Shown: positions 17,449 through 27,037, numbered from the stretch's first letter. The stretch is DNA of 64,000 nucleotides from Chitinophaga horti (GCF_022867795.2 NZ_CP107006.1:6076001-6140000); one strand, 5' to 3'. Numbers and translations are program-made. Notes: a model not told the origin generated them from the letters alone.

Positions 17449-18693
17449 ATGTTGAGCTGGGGCAACCGGTTCAACATTTGTTGCTTTTTGGACAGTAATA
17501 AGTACGAATTCCCGTACAGCGAGTATGAAGCCATACTGGCCGCCGGCGCTGTCGCTAACATCAGTTGCGATGCCGGCAATGCCTTTGAGACCCTACGCGA
17601 TTTCCATAATGAGCACCAGGACTGGCTTTTCGGCCACTTGTCCTACGACCTCAAAAACGAAACCGAAGCCCTCACTTCAGAGCTCCCCGATTTTAAGAGT
17701 TTCCCTGACCTGCATTTCTTTGTGCCGGATATTCTCCTTTTCGCGCGTAACGGCGAAGTGGAAATAGGCGGGCATAATGTGAACCGTAAGTTCGCCAACT
17801 CTATCTATGAAGACCTTTTAGCGCTGAACCCTGAAAAGGAAGGCAAAAAGGAAAAACTGCCACCGTTGCAGTTGCGCGTTACTGAAAATTATTACCTGGA
17901 CGCGGTGAAGGCCATCCAGGAACATATTGCCAAAGGTGATTGCTATGAACTTAACTTTTGCATTGAAAGTTATGTGCAGGGCATTACCCTGAAGCCGCTG
18001 CCGCTGTTTAACCAGCTGAACGAAGTATCGCCGGCGCCCTTCGCCTCTTACTACAAGAACGAAGACCAGTTCCTGCTATGTTCGAGCCCCGAGCGGTTCC
18101 TGAAAAAGAAAGGCGACCAGCTGATATCGCAGCCGATCAAAGGCACGATCAAACGGCTGGACGATCCTGAGGCAGATGCCGCCGCCGTAAAGGCGCTGGA
18201 AAACAGTCCTAAGGAACGTTCGGAGAACGTAATGATCGTAGACCTGGTGCGCAACGATCTTGCACACACGGCGCTACAGGGTACGGTGAAGGTGGAGGAG
18301 TTATGCGGCGTGTATTCGTTCCCGCAGGTACACCACCTTATATCGACCGTTACCGCTACGCTCGATAAACAGTTTCATTTTACCGACGCCATTCGCCACG
18401 CTTTTCCCATGGGATCGATGACGGGCGCGCCGAAAGTAAGGGTGATGGAACTGATAGAACAGTATGAAAAAACGAAGCGGGGCCTGTATTCCGGCTCTGT
18501 AGGTTATATTACCCCCGAGGGCGATTTTGACTTCAATGTGGTGATCCGCAGCATCTTGTATAATGCGGATAGCCTTTACCTCAGCTTCCAGACGGGTTCT
18601 GCGATTACTACTTACAGTGATGCGAAGCAGGAGTGGGAGGAGTGTTTGCTGAAGGCTGCAGCCATGCGTAAGGTGTTAGGCTACGAGGAGTAA
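17449..18693 (+). CDS. pabB: Aminodeoxychorismate synthase component I (PabB)
   Basis: A 414-residue chorismate-binding enzyme. The motif QPIKGT near residue 228 has the lysine that distinguishes PabB from anthranilate synthase (PIAGT). MIVDLVRNDL, FPMGSMTGAPK and TGSAITTYSD complete the active site. It makes aminodeoxychorismate for folate synthesis with a glutaminase partner that is not in this window. The ATG at 17449 is the first normal start, yet the frame remains open and protein-like back to 17395 (RTFHKFPVDNLTVFKQQ), where the codon preceding Arg is ATC. The real start may lie there. Confidence 0.9.
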   Translation: MLSWGNRFNICCFLDSNKYEFPYSEYEAILAAGAVANISCDAGNAFETLRDFHNEHQDWLFGHLSYDLKNETEALTSELPDFKSFPDLHFFVPDILLFARNGEVEIGGHNVNRKFANSIYEDLLALNPEKEGKKEKLPPLQLRVTENYYLDAVKAIQEHIAKGDCYELNFCIESYVQGITLKPLPLFNQLNEVSPAPFASYYKNEDQFLLCSSPERFLKKKGDQLISQPIKGTIKRLDDPEADAAAVKALENSPKERSENVMIVDLVRNDLAHTALQGTVKVEELCGVYSFPQVHHLISTVTATLDKQFHFTDAIRHAFPMGSMTGAPKVRVMELIEQYEKTKRGLYSGSVGYITPEGDFDFNVVIRSILYNADSLYLSFQTGSAITTYSDAKQEWEECLLKAAAMRKVLGYEE

Positions 18694-18713
18694 TGTAGTT
18701 TCTTATGATAATG

Positions 18714-18747
18714 ACGGCGTATACATTCACTTGTATGCGCCGTTTTT
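18714..18747. terminator. Terminator between convergent genes
   Basis: ACGGCGTATACA pairs with TGTATGCGCCGT (one wobble), followed by TTTTT. It ends pabB and overlaps the end of the opposing epimerase gene. Confidence 0.85.
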
Positions 18748-19675
18748 ATTTCGACACACTTAACAGCTGCTCCATCGCCTTGTCGATTTCCGGGTAGGAG
18801 AACTGGAAACCCGTTTGCTGGATCTTTTCGCTGGATGCTTTTACGCTCTTTAATACCTCGACGCTCATCTCGCCCAAAGCGATCTTTAACGCGAAAGACG
18901 GCACAGGTACAGGGATGAAGCTTTTGCCTTTGGCAGCGTGGGCCATAGCCATTACCAGGGTTTTATGCTTCACAGGCACAGGAGCCACTGCGTTATAAGC
19001 GCCGGCGTCCAGGTCGTTATTAACGATGGCATTGAAGTATAACCGAACCATGTCCTGGATATGTATCCAGCTGATATATTGTTCGCCACTACCCAGGATA
19101 GTAGCGAAGCCGAAGCGGAGTGGTTTGTAAAACTCTTTGAGGGCGCCGCCGTCGCGGCTTAATACGATGCCCGTACGCAATATCACCACCTTCTTACCCA
19201 GGCTTTGTATCTGCATCACACTCTTCTCCCAGGCCTGGCAAACCTTGCCCAGGAAGTCGTTGGCGGGTGCATCTGTTTCGCGGAAAGGGCGGTCGGCATT
19301 GGTGGTTTCGCCGTAGTAGCCGGTGGCCGACGAGCTGATCACCGACTTCACCTTATTGGGTTGCTGCTTTAACTGCTCGTACAGGAAGTTGCTGCCTTGC
19401 ACGCGGCTGTCGAGGATCTGTTGTTTATAGGCGGCCGTCCACCGGTGGTCGGATACGCCGGCCCCGGCAAGGTGTACGATATAGTCGGCCTGTTGCAATA
19501 CGCCTGCTTCGAGGGTGCCTGCGGCCGGGTCCCACTGGGCGTAAGACAATTGAGGATGATCGGAATAGCCGGGTTTACGTGTGAGAATAATCACCCGGTA
19601 GCCACGCTCGAGCAGGAAAGATGTGAGCGCCCTGCCTACCAGTCCTGTTCCTCCGGTAACCAATATTGTATCCAT
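18746..19675 (-). CDS. TIGR01777-family NAD-dependent epimerase/dehydratase-like protein
   Basis: A 309-residue Rossmann-fold protein of the YfcH/SulA-like type. The nucleotide-binding GGTGLVGRAL is at the N-terminus. VISSSATGYYG contains the short-chain dehydrogenase Tyr, and ISWIHIQDMVRLY is typical of the family. Substrate and role are unknown for most members. The gene has no obvious operon partner and converges on pabB. Confidence 0.88.
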   Translation of the reverse strand: MDTILVTGGTGLVGRALTSFLLERGYRVIILTRKPGYSDHPQLSYAQWDPAAGTLEAGVLQQADYIVHLAGAGVSDHRWTAAYKQQILDSRVQGSNFLYEQLKQQPNKVKSVISSSATGYYGETTNADRPFRETDAPANDFLGKVCQAWEKSVMQIQSLGKKVVILRTGIVLSRDGGALKEFYKPLRFGFATILGSGEQYISWIHIQDMVRLYFNAIVNNDLDAGAYNAVAPVPVKHKTLVMAMAHAAKGKSFIPVPVPSFALKIALGEMSVEVLKSVKASSEKIQQTGFQFSYPEIDKAMEQLLSVSK

Positions 19676-19871
19676 GCCAGTGCTGTCTTTTTAAAATTTT
19701 AACTAAAAGTACACAATAAAATCCCAGCTTTGGAATTATACAATATGTGTCCACGTATAATACATTTAAAGGAATAGCCTTTGCAGAACGTAAATTTTCG
19801 TGTAGGTTTGGTTGTGGAAGAACCTGTGAAATGTAAGGACCTATTTCCCCGTATCATAAAACAAACTCGCA

Positions 19872-21401
19872 ATGCGCAGCTTATTTCGTTTACAGTTGGT
19901 CGCCCTGCTGCTTTTTGCCGGCACGGTGTCGGCACAAAAGGTCACCTATTCCGAACCGGAGAGAGACGATTACAAGACGACCGAATTTGAAATCCTTGGC
20001 AAAATAGGGGGCAATATCCTGGTATATAAGGCTGACAGGGGAGATTATAACATTTCGGTGTACGATAACGCCATGCAGCTGAAAGACCGTGTGAAATACG
20101 ATTTTCTTCCCAAGAAGCTGATTACGGTTGACTTTGTGGGTTATGCCAACAAGGCGCTCATGATTTATCAGTTCCAGCGCCGGGATGTCGTATACAGTTT
20201 CTGTGCACGCATTAATCCGGACGGGCAGTTTGACAAGGCGCCCATCATGGTCGACAGCACCCACATCGGCAACTATACCAAAGACAATAAAGTGTACTCT
20301 GTAGAGGTGTCGGAAGATAAAAGCCGCATCATGGTGTACAAGATCAACCAGGACAAGGAAGATAATCACGTGTTTTATACCTTCCTGTACGATAGCGCTT
20401 TTGCCCTGGTGAACAACAGCCGGTTATCGCTGCCGATGGAAAGCAAGAAGAGCTTTCTCAGCAACTTTAACCTTACGAACGAGGGCGACCTGGTATTTAC
20501 CAAACTTGAGCGCACCACCAACCGGGATTATATCCTGAATGGCAACCTCGTCCTCAAGCGCCCTACCATCGATTCATTCGAGGTAGTGCCGTTTGAACTG
20601 AAGAACGTGATGCTCGATGAGGTGAAAATGAAGCTGGACAATCCTGACAAACAGGTGCTGATCACCGCTTTCTACTACAAACAGAAGCGCGGCAACGTAG
20701 AGGGACTGTACATCAACCGCATGGATTACGCCAACCGCAAGCTGATGATGGAAAAGATCTCCCCCTTCAGTAATGAGCTGAAGGGCAGCGCCAGGGGCGA
20801 GTCTTCTACTGCAGCCGCGTTCAACGATTACTTTATCCGCAAGATCGTGAACACGAGTGATAATGGCTTCCTGCTCACCGCTGAGTCTTACTACACCTCC
20901 AGTCGTTACCAACCCTGGAACCGCTGGAACTACCTGTATGGCGGCGGTTATCCTTACGGCGGTGGCTGGGGCGGTTACTCTCCTTACTATTCACCTTACT
21001 CTGGTTATTACAACCCGATGTATTGGAACGACCAGCAGGGTACGCGTTACCACTATGATAACGTAGCGGTGCTGTCGTACAATGCCGACGGCGAGTTAAG
21101 CTGGAGCAACTTCGTAAACAAAGAGCAATTCGACGACGGGGCCGACCTTTACCTGAGCTACATGCTGGTAAACGTGGGCAGCGAACTTCGTTTCCTGTTT
21201 AATACCCTCGACCGCAGAAATTATGTGCTGACGGAAAACGCGATTGGTCCGGATGGTAAGATCAACCGTATGCCTACCCTGCGCAACCTCGACAAAGGCT
21301 TTATCTGGATGCCCAGGTATGGCAAGCAGATAGGTGCGCGTACGGTAGTGATACCAACGATTTACAGGAATTATATTTGCTTTGCAAAAATTGAGTTTTA
21401 A
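19872..21401 (+). CDS. Secreted hypothetical protein with Gly/Tyr-rich segment
   Basis: A 509-residue protein with a signal peptide ending near SAQ-KVT (about residue 21). The body alternates short beta-like segments, consistent with a propeller or repeated sheet, but no family is recognised. Residues about 350-385 form a Gly-, Tyr-, Trp- and Pro-rich insertion (YGGGYPYGGGWGGYSPYY), probably a flexible surface loop. The DUF6427-like membrane gene starts 15 bases downstream, so the two are probably one operon. Confidence 0.75.
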   Translation: MRSLFRLQLVALLLFAGTVSAQKVTYSEPERDDYKTTEFEILGKIGGNILVYKADRGDYNISVYDNAMQLKDRVKYDFLPKKLITVDFVGYANKALMIYQFQRRDVVYSFCARINPDGQFDKAPIMVDSTHIGNYTKDNKVYSVEVSEDKSRIMVYKINQDKEDNHVFYTFLYDSAFALVNNSRLSLPMESKKSFLSNFNLTNEGDLVFTKLERTTNRDYILNGNLVLKRPTIDSFEVVPFELKNVMLDEVKMKLDNPDKQVLITAFYYKQKRGNVEGLYINRMDYANRKLMMEKISPFSNELKGSARGESSTAAAFNDYFIRKIVNTSDNGFLLTAESYYTSSRYQPWNRWNYLYGGGYPYGGGWGGYSPYYSPYSGYYNPMYWNDQQGTRYHYDNVAVLSYNADGELSWSNFVNKEQFDDGADLYLSYMLVNVGSELRFLFNTLDRRNYVLTENAIGPDGKINRMPTLRNLDKGFIWMPRYGKQIGARTVVIPTIYRNYICFAKIEF

Positions 21402-21416
21402 TCACACCTTTGCATT

Positions 21417-22394
21417 GTGATAAGATTTTTCCGCTCGGGTAATCCCCTGACAGTCTTACTGTTACTGGTATATACCATCGTTATCAAGTTTTACTATATC
21501 CTCAAGCCGCAAACTTACCTGGCAGATGGGAGTGAGGGCTTGTTATACCGGCTGTTTACGCAGTGGCTGGATGGCCTTGTGGATAAGAGTCCCGGCTTTT
21601 ATACCATGCTGGCGCTGGTACTGCTGTTTTTGCAGGCCTTACTGGTAAACCGTATCGTAAACCACCACCGGTTGTTTTCGAAGCCGAACCACCTGCCGGC
21701 GATGTGTTACCTGTTGTTCACCTCGCTGTATGCCGGCTGGAACATCTTTAGCCCGGCTTTGCTCGTAAACACGATCATGCTCTGGATCATTTCCAGTATT
21801 ACCGAACTGTATAACCGCTCATCCGCCCGCGACGTATCCTTCAATATTGGATTTGCGCTGGGTATTGCGGGGTTGATATATCCTCCTGCCGTGCTGTGCT
21901 GCGCGCTATTGTACGCCGGTTTACTCACCATGCGGGCCTTTCGCCTGGCGGAGTGGATCATCGCCTTATTAGGTCTTATTTGCCCTGCTTACCTCCTGGG
22001 TACCTGGCTGTTCCTGACAGATCGTAACGTGCTGGACGTGTTGCCGCACCTGGGGCTGGAAATGCCGGTGATCAACGATTATAAAGTGTGGGGTGCGCTC
22101 ATCGCCAGCTTGCTATTCTTCGCGCTCGGCTGGCTGTTGTTGCAGCGTACCTTTAAGAAAATGCTGATCCAGGGCCGTAAAATCTGGTCTGTACTGGCTA
22201 TTTACGTGATCATTGCTATGCTGGTGCCCTTTTTCAGCCTGCATTTTTCGCCCGTAAACTGGGTGCTGGCGCTTTTGCCGCTGTGCCTTTTTGCGGGAAA
22301 TGTATTTTGGTCGATCAATCATAACGGGTTGGCAAATACCGGCCATTTTATCGTGCTGGCGTATGTGATCGTGATGCAGTATTTCAGCAGCTGA
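21417..22394 (+). CDS. DUF6427-like polytopic membrane protein
   Basis: A 325-residue integral membrane protein with roughly nine to ten hydrophobic segments spread across its length. The start, MIRFFRSGNPLTVLLLL, with its short basic head, is typical of the Bacteroidota DUF6427 family. The start codon is GTG at 21417. The function is unknown; I assigned the family by recall of its N-terminus. It follows the secreted protein closely. Confidence 0.7.
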   Translation: MIRFFRSGNPLTVLLLLVYTIVIKFYYILKPQTYLADGSEGLLYRLFTQWLDGLVDKSPGFYTMLALVLLFLQALLVNRIVNHHRLFSKPNHLPAMCYLLFTSLYAGWNIFSPALLVNTIMLWIISSITELYNRSSARDVSFNIGFALGIAGLIYPPAVLCCALLYAGLLTMRAFRLAEWIIALLGLICPAYLLGTWLFLTDRNVLDVLPHLGLEMPVINDYKVWGALIASLLFFALGWLLLQRTFKKMLIQGRKIWSVLAIYVIIAMLVPFFSLHFSPVNWVLALLPLCLFAGNVFWSINHNGLANTGHFIVLAYVIVMQYFSS

Positions 22395-22554
22395 TTTGGG
22401 CTATGTTGGGATAAATGGCGGCGTTGGCTACGCTTTGGCTATGCTGCAAAATGTTAAAACGGGATGAATGGTGAAGGAAAATTCCCGGGATAGAAGTAAA
22501 TTTGTAATCTTTTCCGAAAGGAAGCAACAATAAAACAACGAAATTAAATCAAAT

Positions 22555-23247
22555 ATGAAGTTTGGCGTAGTTACATTTCCAGGTTCCAACTGTGATCAGG
22601 ACATGATTGATGCATTAAGGTATGACCTGAACCAGGAAGTGATCAACCTGTGGCACAAGGAGAAAGACCTGAGCATGTTCAGCACCCAGGACTGCATCCT
22701 GATACCTGGTGGTTTCTCTTACGGCGATCACCTGCGTTGCGGCGCTATCGCCAAATTCAGCCCGATCATGCAGAGCGTGGTGGAGTTTGCTAACAAAGGC
22801 GGTCGTGTGATCGGCGTTTGTAACGGCTTCCAGATCCTTTGTGAAGCGGGTTTACTGCCAGGCGTATTGCTGCGTAACCAGAATCAGCAATTCATCTGCA
22901 AAAACGTATTCCTGAAGAGTGAAAATACAACTACCTCTCTTACGAAAGACGTAACCGGCCGTCCGCTGATGATTCCTATCGCGCATGGTGAAGGTCGTTA
23001 TTATGCCGACGATGCTACGGTAGAAGAGCTTTTCAAAAATAACCAGGTGATATTCCGCTATTGTGATGAGTTTGGCAATATTATTGAACAGGCTAACCCG
23101 AATGGCGCTCTGCGTAACATCGCAGGCATCAGCAACAAGGGTAAAAACGTGTTCGGTATGATGCCGCATCCGGAAAGAGCAGCCAGCTCCATCCTCGGAA
23201 ACACTGATGGCCAGCTGATTTTCCAGAGCCTCATCAACAACAACTGA
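22555..23247 (+). CDS. purQ: Phosphoribosylformylglycinamidine synthase, glutaminase subunit
   Basis: A 230-residue class I glutamine amidotransferase. The nucleophile Cys is in GVCNGFQIL, and the His and Glu of the triad are in MMPHPERA. It supplies ammonia to PurL, converting FGAR to FGAM in purine synthesis. PurL is not in the window. A TAAATTTG box at 22497-22504 is the likely -7 element, giving a leader of about 45 bases. Confidence 0.95.
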   Translation: MKFGVVTFPGSNCDQDMIDALRYDLNQEVINLWHKEKDLSMFSTQDCILIPGGFSYGDHLRCGAIAKFSPIMQSVVEFANKGGRVIGVCNGFQILCEAGLLPGVLLRNQNQQFICKNVFLKSENTTTSLTKDVTGRPLMIPIAHGEGRYYADDATVEELFKNNQVIFRYCDEFGNIIEQANPNGALRNIAGISNKGKNVFGMMPHPERAASSILGNTDGQLIFQSLINNN

Positions 23248-23300
23248 TAAAAAGTAAAAACCAAACCAATCAAATCAACCAACCAGAAAAAAAAGTAGCT

Positions 23301-23750
23301 ATGAAAAAATTGTTAGCAGCCCTGTGCCTCTTCGTTATGCCACTGTTGGCATCTGCACAGGAAGACAATCCGGTTAAATGGACATTCTCGGCTAAAAAGC
23401 TGGACGCTCAGACTTACGAGCTGTCTGCCAAAGCCACCATCGATAAAGGCTGGCACCTTTACTCCCAGTTCACTGGTGAAGGCCCAGTGCCTACCAGCTT
23501 TACTTTCGCTAAAAACCCACTCCTGACTATGGACGGTAAAGTGAAAGAAGTAGGTAAACTGAAATCTGAGTTTGATCCTAACTTCAAATCAGACATGAAG
23601 TTTTTCGAAAACACAGTGACCTTCGTACAGAAGATCAAGGTGAAAGGTAAGGCAACAGCACAGGCGAAAGGCACCGTAGAATTTATGGTGTGCGACGACC
23701 ATCAGTGTTTGCCTCCTACAGAAGTACCGTTTGCGGTTAGCCTGAAATAG
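23301..23750 (+). CDS. Free-standing DsbD alpha-domain protein, secreted
   Basis: A 149-residue periplasmic protein with a signal peptide ending at ASAQ. The rest matches the N-terminal thiol-accepting domain of DsbD: WHLYSQFTGEGPVPTSFTF, and near the end FMVCDDHQCLPPTEVPF, which contains a Cys pair four residues apart. It probably receives electrons and passes them to periplasmic oxidised thiols. It lies 100 bases upstream of a full DsbD whose own alpha domain has lost this Cys pair, so the two may act as partners. Confidence 0.85.
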   Translation: MKKLLAALCLFVMPLLASAQEDNPVKWTFSAKKLDAQTYELSAKATIDKGWHLYSQFTGEGPVPTSFTFAKNPLLTMDGKVKEVGKLKSEFDPNFKSDMKFFENTVTFVQKIKVKGKATAQAKGTVEFMVCDDHQCLPPTEVPFAVSLK

Positions 23751-23781
23751 TACTACATCTATTAAAAGAAATATAACCGGG

Positions 23782-23816
23782 AACGAGTTCTGTAAAGGAA
23801 CTCGTTTCTTCGTTTT
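23782..23816 (+). terminator. Terminator between the alpha-domain gene and dsbD
   Basis: AACGAGTTC pairs with GAACTCGTT over a seven-base loop, followed by TCTTCGTTTT. It is moderate in strength and may allow partial read-through into dsbD. Confidence 0.7.
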
Positions 23817-23850
23817 ACCTCTGTAACAACCTGTTAAGTCTATATTCTAT

Positions 23851-25824
23851 ATGAAGTATATTATACTGTTGCTGGCTAGTGTAGGGCTGTTGTTTGGCCA
23901 GGGAGCACATGCACAGGAGTCAACAAAACAAATCATTACCTGGAGTTATTCTGCTGAAAAGAAAGGCGACCAGTCATACACTCTTCACCTGAAAGGAACG
24001 ATTGCTCCCGGATGGAAAGTATTGTCCAAAGCCGCTAACGACGATTTCGGCCCTGTGCTGGAATTGGATAGCGCCAGCCAGACGCGCTGGACCGTGGGTA
24101 GTTTTACCGAGAATGCCGAAGCAAAAGCGGAGATGAACGATGTGCTGGAGAGCGATATTAAGTACGTAGAGAACGCCGTCGAGTATGTGATCGAAGTGAC
24201 GAACACTGCGGCGGGACAGGCTTCCGGCGTGATCAACATCTTTGCGATCAACGGCCAGGAGTTCCTTGGCCCCGAGCCGATCCCTTTCCGCTTTAAGGCC
24301 GATGCACAGGGCAACCTGGCGGGTGATGCCGGAACTATCGAAGTAAGCAAAGGTGCAGATCCGACCCTCGTACCTTCGATCGACCTTAAAAACCCTGTTC
24401 GTCCGATCGGTGGTATCGATAATGGTGAAGGTAAAGGCCTGCTGGCGATCTTCGGATTGGGCTTCATTGGTGGCCTGATCGCGCTGATCACCCCTTGCGT
24501 ATTCCCGATGATCCCGATGACTGTAACCTTCTTTACGAAGAGCGCGCAGGGTAAGAAGGGCGTGTTTAACGCAATGCTGTATGGCTTCTTCATTTTTGCC
24601 ATCTATGTGTTGCTGAGCCTTATTTTTTACATTCCGGGCGTTAGTTCCGACTTGCTAAATAACATTTCTACGAACATTTACCTGAACACCTTCTTCTTCG
24701 TGGTGTTTATCATATTTGCCATTTCGTTCCTCGGCTTCTTTGAAATATCGCTGCCGAGCAGCTTCGCCAGTAAGGTAGATTCCAAAGCAAACATGGGAAG
24801 CGTAGTAGGTATCTTTTTTATGGCCGTTACCCTGGCGTTGGTATCCTTCTCCTGTACCGGTCCTATCCTGGGGTCCCTGCTGGTAAGCGCCCTCACTACC
24901 GATGGCGGCCCTATTCAGCTGACCATGGGTATGGGTGGTTTTGGTCTGGCTTTGGCCCTGCCGTTCGCCTTATTTGCCCTGTTCCCGGGTATGATGAACA
25001 AACTGCCTAAATCAGGCGGCTGGCTGGATACCGTGAAAAAAGTACTCGGCTTCCTGGAGCTGGCACTGGCTTTCAAATTTCTGTCCAACGCCGACCTCGT
25101 AGGCCACTGGGGTATCCTGAAGAGAGAAGTGTTCTTCGCCATCTGGACCCTTATCGCCCTCGGCCTGATCGCCTACCTGCTGGGATGGCTGAAATTACCG
25201 CATACCTCCCCTGTGAAGAAGTTTACGGTAGGTCGTATCGGTACGATCGTCGTACTGCTCGCATTCACCGCTTACTATCTCGTGCCGGGCATGCTGCCGA
25301 TGGATTACACCAATCGTGGTTTGATCAGCGGTTTCCCTCCGCCACAGAGCTATAGCATTTATGGAGGTCACCATGGCGTGAAGCCTAACGTAGTGAACAA
25401 CTACGAAGAGGCGTTAGCGCTCGCGAAGAAAGAGAATAAACCTGTACTGCTTGACTACACCGGCTGGGCTTGTGTAAACTGTCGTAAGATGGAGGAAGAA
25501 GTATGGCCTGAAGCAGACATCCGCAAGATCATCGAAAAAGAATACATTCTTGTATCGCTTTATGTAGATGACAGCAAAGGTTTGAAAGAGGACGAATTCT
25601 TTGCTTACAAAACCAAAGAAGGTGAAAAGAAAGACGTTAAAACCGTAGGTGGCAAGTACGCCAGGATGCAGTTTGTGAACTTCGCGAATCAATCGCAACC
25701 GATGTACGCTGTTATCAGCCCTGATGAAAAGCTGATGACCCTGCCAGTAGCTTATACACCTGATGCGAAAGAGTATTACAACTGGCTGAAAGCCGGGGTA
25801 GATGCCTTTAGAACAGGTAAATAA
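23851..25824 (+). CDS. dsbD: Thiol:disulfide interchange protein DsbD
   Basis: A 657-residue protein: signal peptide, N-terminal alpha domain (about residues 25-155), an eight-helix membrane domain (about 195-500) and a C-terminal thioredoxin-like domain. The membrane Cys pair is in TPCVFP and FSCTGP, and the thioredoxin pair is GWACVNC. It carries reducing power from cytoplasmic thioredoxin to the periplasm. The alpha domain lacks its own Cys pair (FAINGQEFLGP where the neighbour has VCDDHQCLPP), so it cannot work as in E. coli DsbD. Confidence 0.93.
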   Translation: MKYIILLLASVGLLFGQGAHAQESTKQIITWSYSAEKKGDQSYTLHLKGTIAPGWKVLSKAANDDFGPVLELDSASQTRWTVGSFTENAEAKAEMNDVLESDIKYVENAVEYVIEVTNTAAGQASGVINIFAINGQEFLGPEPIPFRFKADAQGNLAGDAGTIEVSKGADPTLVPSIDLKNPVRPIGGIDNGEGKGLLAIFGLGFIGGLIALITPCVFPMIPMTVTFFTKSAQGKKGVFNAMLYGFFIFAIYVLLSLIFYIPGVSSDLLNNISTNIYLNTFFFVVFIIFAISFLGFFEISLPSSFASKVDSKANMGSVVGIFFMAVTLALVSFSCTGPILGSLLVSALTTDGGPIQLTMGMGGFGLALALPFALFALFPGMMNKLPKSGGWLDTVKKVLGFLELALAFKFLSNADLVGHWGILKREVFFAIWTLIALGLIAYLLGWLKLPHTSPVKKFTVGRIGTIVVLLAFTAYYLVPGMLPMDYTNRGLISGFPPPQSYSIYGGHHGVKPNVVNNYEEALALAKKENKPVLLDYTGWACVNCRKMEEEVWPEADIRKIIEKEYILVSLYVDDSKGLKEDEFFAYKTKEGEKKDVKTVGGKYARMQFVNFANQSQPMYAVISPDEKLMTLPVAYTPDAKEYYNWLKAGVDAFRTGK

Positions 25825-25834
25825 TATGGACGAG

Positions 25835-25869
25835 AAAAGCCGGATGAAAAAAACATCCGGCTTTTTTTT
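25835..25869 (+). terminator. dsbD terminator
   Basis: AAAAGCCGGATG pairs with CATCCGGCTTTT over a seven-base loop, followed by more T. The T-tract merges with the -33 box of the tRNA-Ala promoter. Confidence 0.93.
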
Positions 25870-25896
25870 GTAATTCAGAAAAAGCAGCTACATTTG
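25867..25896 (+). promoter_or_regulatory. tRNA-Ala promoter (-33/-7)
   Basis: TTTG (25867-25870), an 18-base spacer and TACATTTG (25889-25896). The tRNA begins 14 bases downstream. Confidence 0.8.
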
Positions 25897-25909
25897 CAAC
25901 CTCTATTAC

Positions 25910-25982
<73 letters not shown>

Positions 25983-25994
25983 CACAAAGTTGAC

Positions 25995-26027
25995 ACAGGC
26001 TTTCGCAAACGCGGAAGCCTGTTCTGT
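25995..26027 (+). terminator. Hairpin after tRNA-Ala
   Basis: ACAGGCTT pairs with AAGCCTGT, followed by TCTGTT. It is a plausible but weak terminator for the tRNA. Confidence 0.55.
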
Positions 26028-26342
26028 TAACAGATATTTCTCCAATTCTCCGTAAATAATAGTGTCTCACACGCTCTCGCCTGCAATAGTGGTACATCCT
26101 TTCGATAATGTACTCGCGTTATGTACAACCCGCACTACCTCGAAATTTTGGGCCGATAACCAGCAATTGACGAATGCTTGTCAACAACACGATCATGTGA
26201 AAGTTAATCAAGGCTTATAACCGTTTAGCTTGCGTAAAACTAATCGTATATGCTGTCGTTCGTGAATCGGGTTTGCGCCGAAGTAACGGTAGCAACGCTT
26301 TCTCGTGGATCAGGCATTATTACTGCCTTCCGTAAAATCGGG
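26028..26342. other. Intergenic stretch without a recognised gene
   Basis: No reading frame with protein-like composition, no hairpin with T-tract and no tRNA-like fold was seen. Confidence 0.5.
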
Positions 26343-26780
26343 TTAGTCGCCAGCCACATATTGAAGGTGCAGCAACGGATAAGGTCTCCCCATCCCATCG
26401 ACATCAGATCTGCCCGTCTGCACAAATCCCATCTTCTTATAAAACCCAACCGCCTGTGCGTTTTGCTCATTCACATCTACACGCAGCACGTTCAATTCGT
26501 CTATGGCAAAGCGCACCAACTGTTTGCCATAACCCGCTCCACGCGAGCCCTCCTCAATAAACAGCATTTCGAGGTTGCCGTCCGCTACGCCCAATACACC
26601 AGCAATGTGCCTGTCGCCCATCACGTACAATTCCAGCACCGGTAATACCTGCGTAGGGATGATCGATTTAAATAACTCGAAGTCTGCCTGCGCCAGAAAG
26701 TGGTGGGTAGCTAATACAGATGATTCCCACACCCGCATAATGTCGGGGTAGTCATTAGATGTCGCTTTGCGGATACTCAT
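26343..26780 (-). CDS. GNAT-family N-acetyltransferase
   Basis: A 145-residue acetyltransferase from ATG 26780; an in-frame ATG seven codons earlier is less likely because MSIRKAT is a typical GNAT start. The acetyl-CoA binding motif is EEGSRGAGYGKQLV (about residue 80), followed by the late NAQAVGFYKKMGF. The length and layout match small cytoplasmic GNATs. The substrate cannot be inferred, and the gene stands alone. Confidence 0.87.
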   Translation of the reverse strand: MSIRKATSNDYPDIMRVWESSVLATHHFLAQADFELFKSIIPTQVLPVLELYVMGDRHIAGVLGVADGNLEMLFIEEGSRGAGYGKQLVRFAIDELNVLRVDVNEQNAQAVGFYKKMGFVQTGRSDVDGMGRPYPLLHLQYVAGD

Positions 26781-27037
26781 GTGAAGTTGATTTGATAGCA
26801 CCGGGGTACGAGGTTATTAACGGCTGCGAAGATATCAGAAAAAATGGATAAATCATCTGGCTAATAATGAATGAATTATGAAGCATTCGCTATTTAGTCT
26901 ATAAAATAACTAGACTTTCTGATTAATGTTATTATATTTGTCCACAGATTCAGTAGACTAATCAGTGTGCAGCCGGCGTAATTCGTCCCGGGTCGTTTAT
27001 CCGGGTCAACCTTAATCTTTTTTAAAATCAAGCAAAC

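Noticed and set aside
26240..26470. Minus-strand frame overlapping the GNAT gene end
   Set aside because: It overlaps a clear gene in another frame and has no family resemblance.
26802..27037. Riboswitch in the TonB-dependent receptor leader
   Set aside because: I looked for a cobalamin or similar aptamer. The leader is only about 90 bases after the predicted start and lacks a recognisable conserved core.
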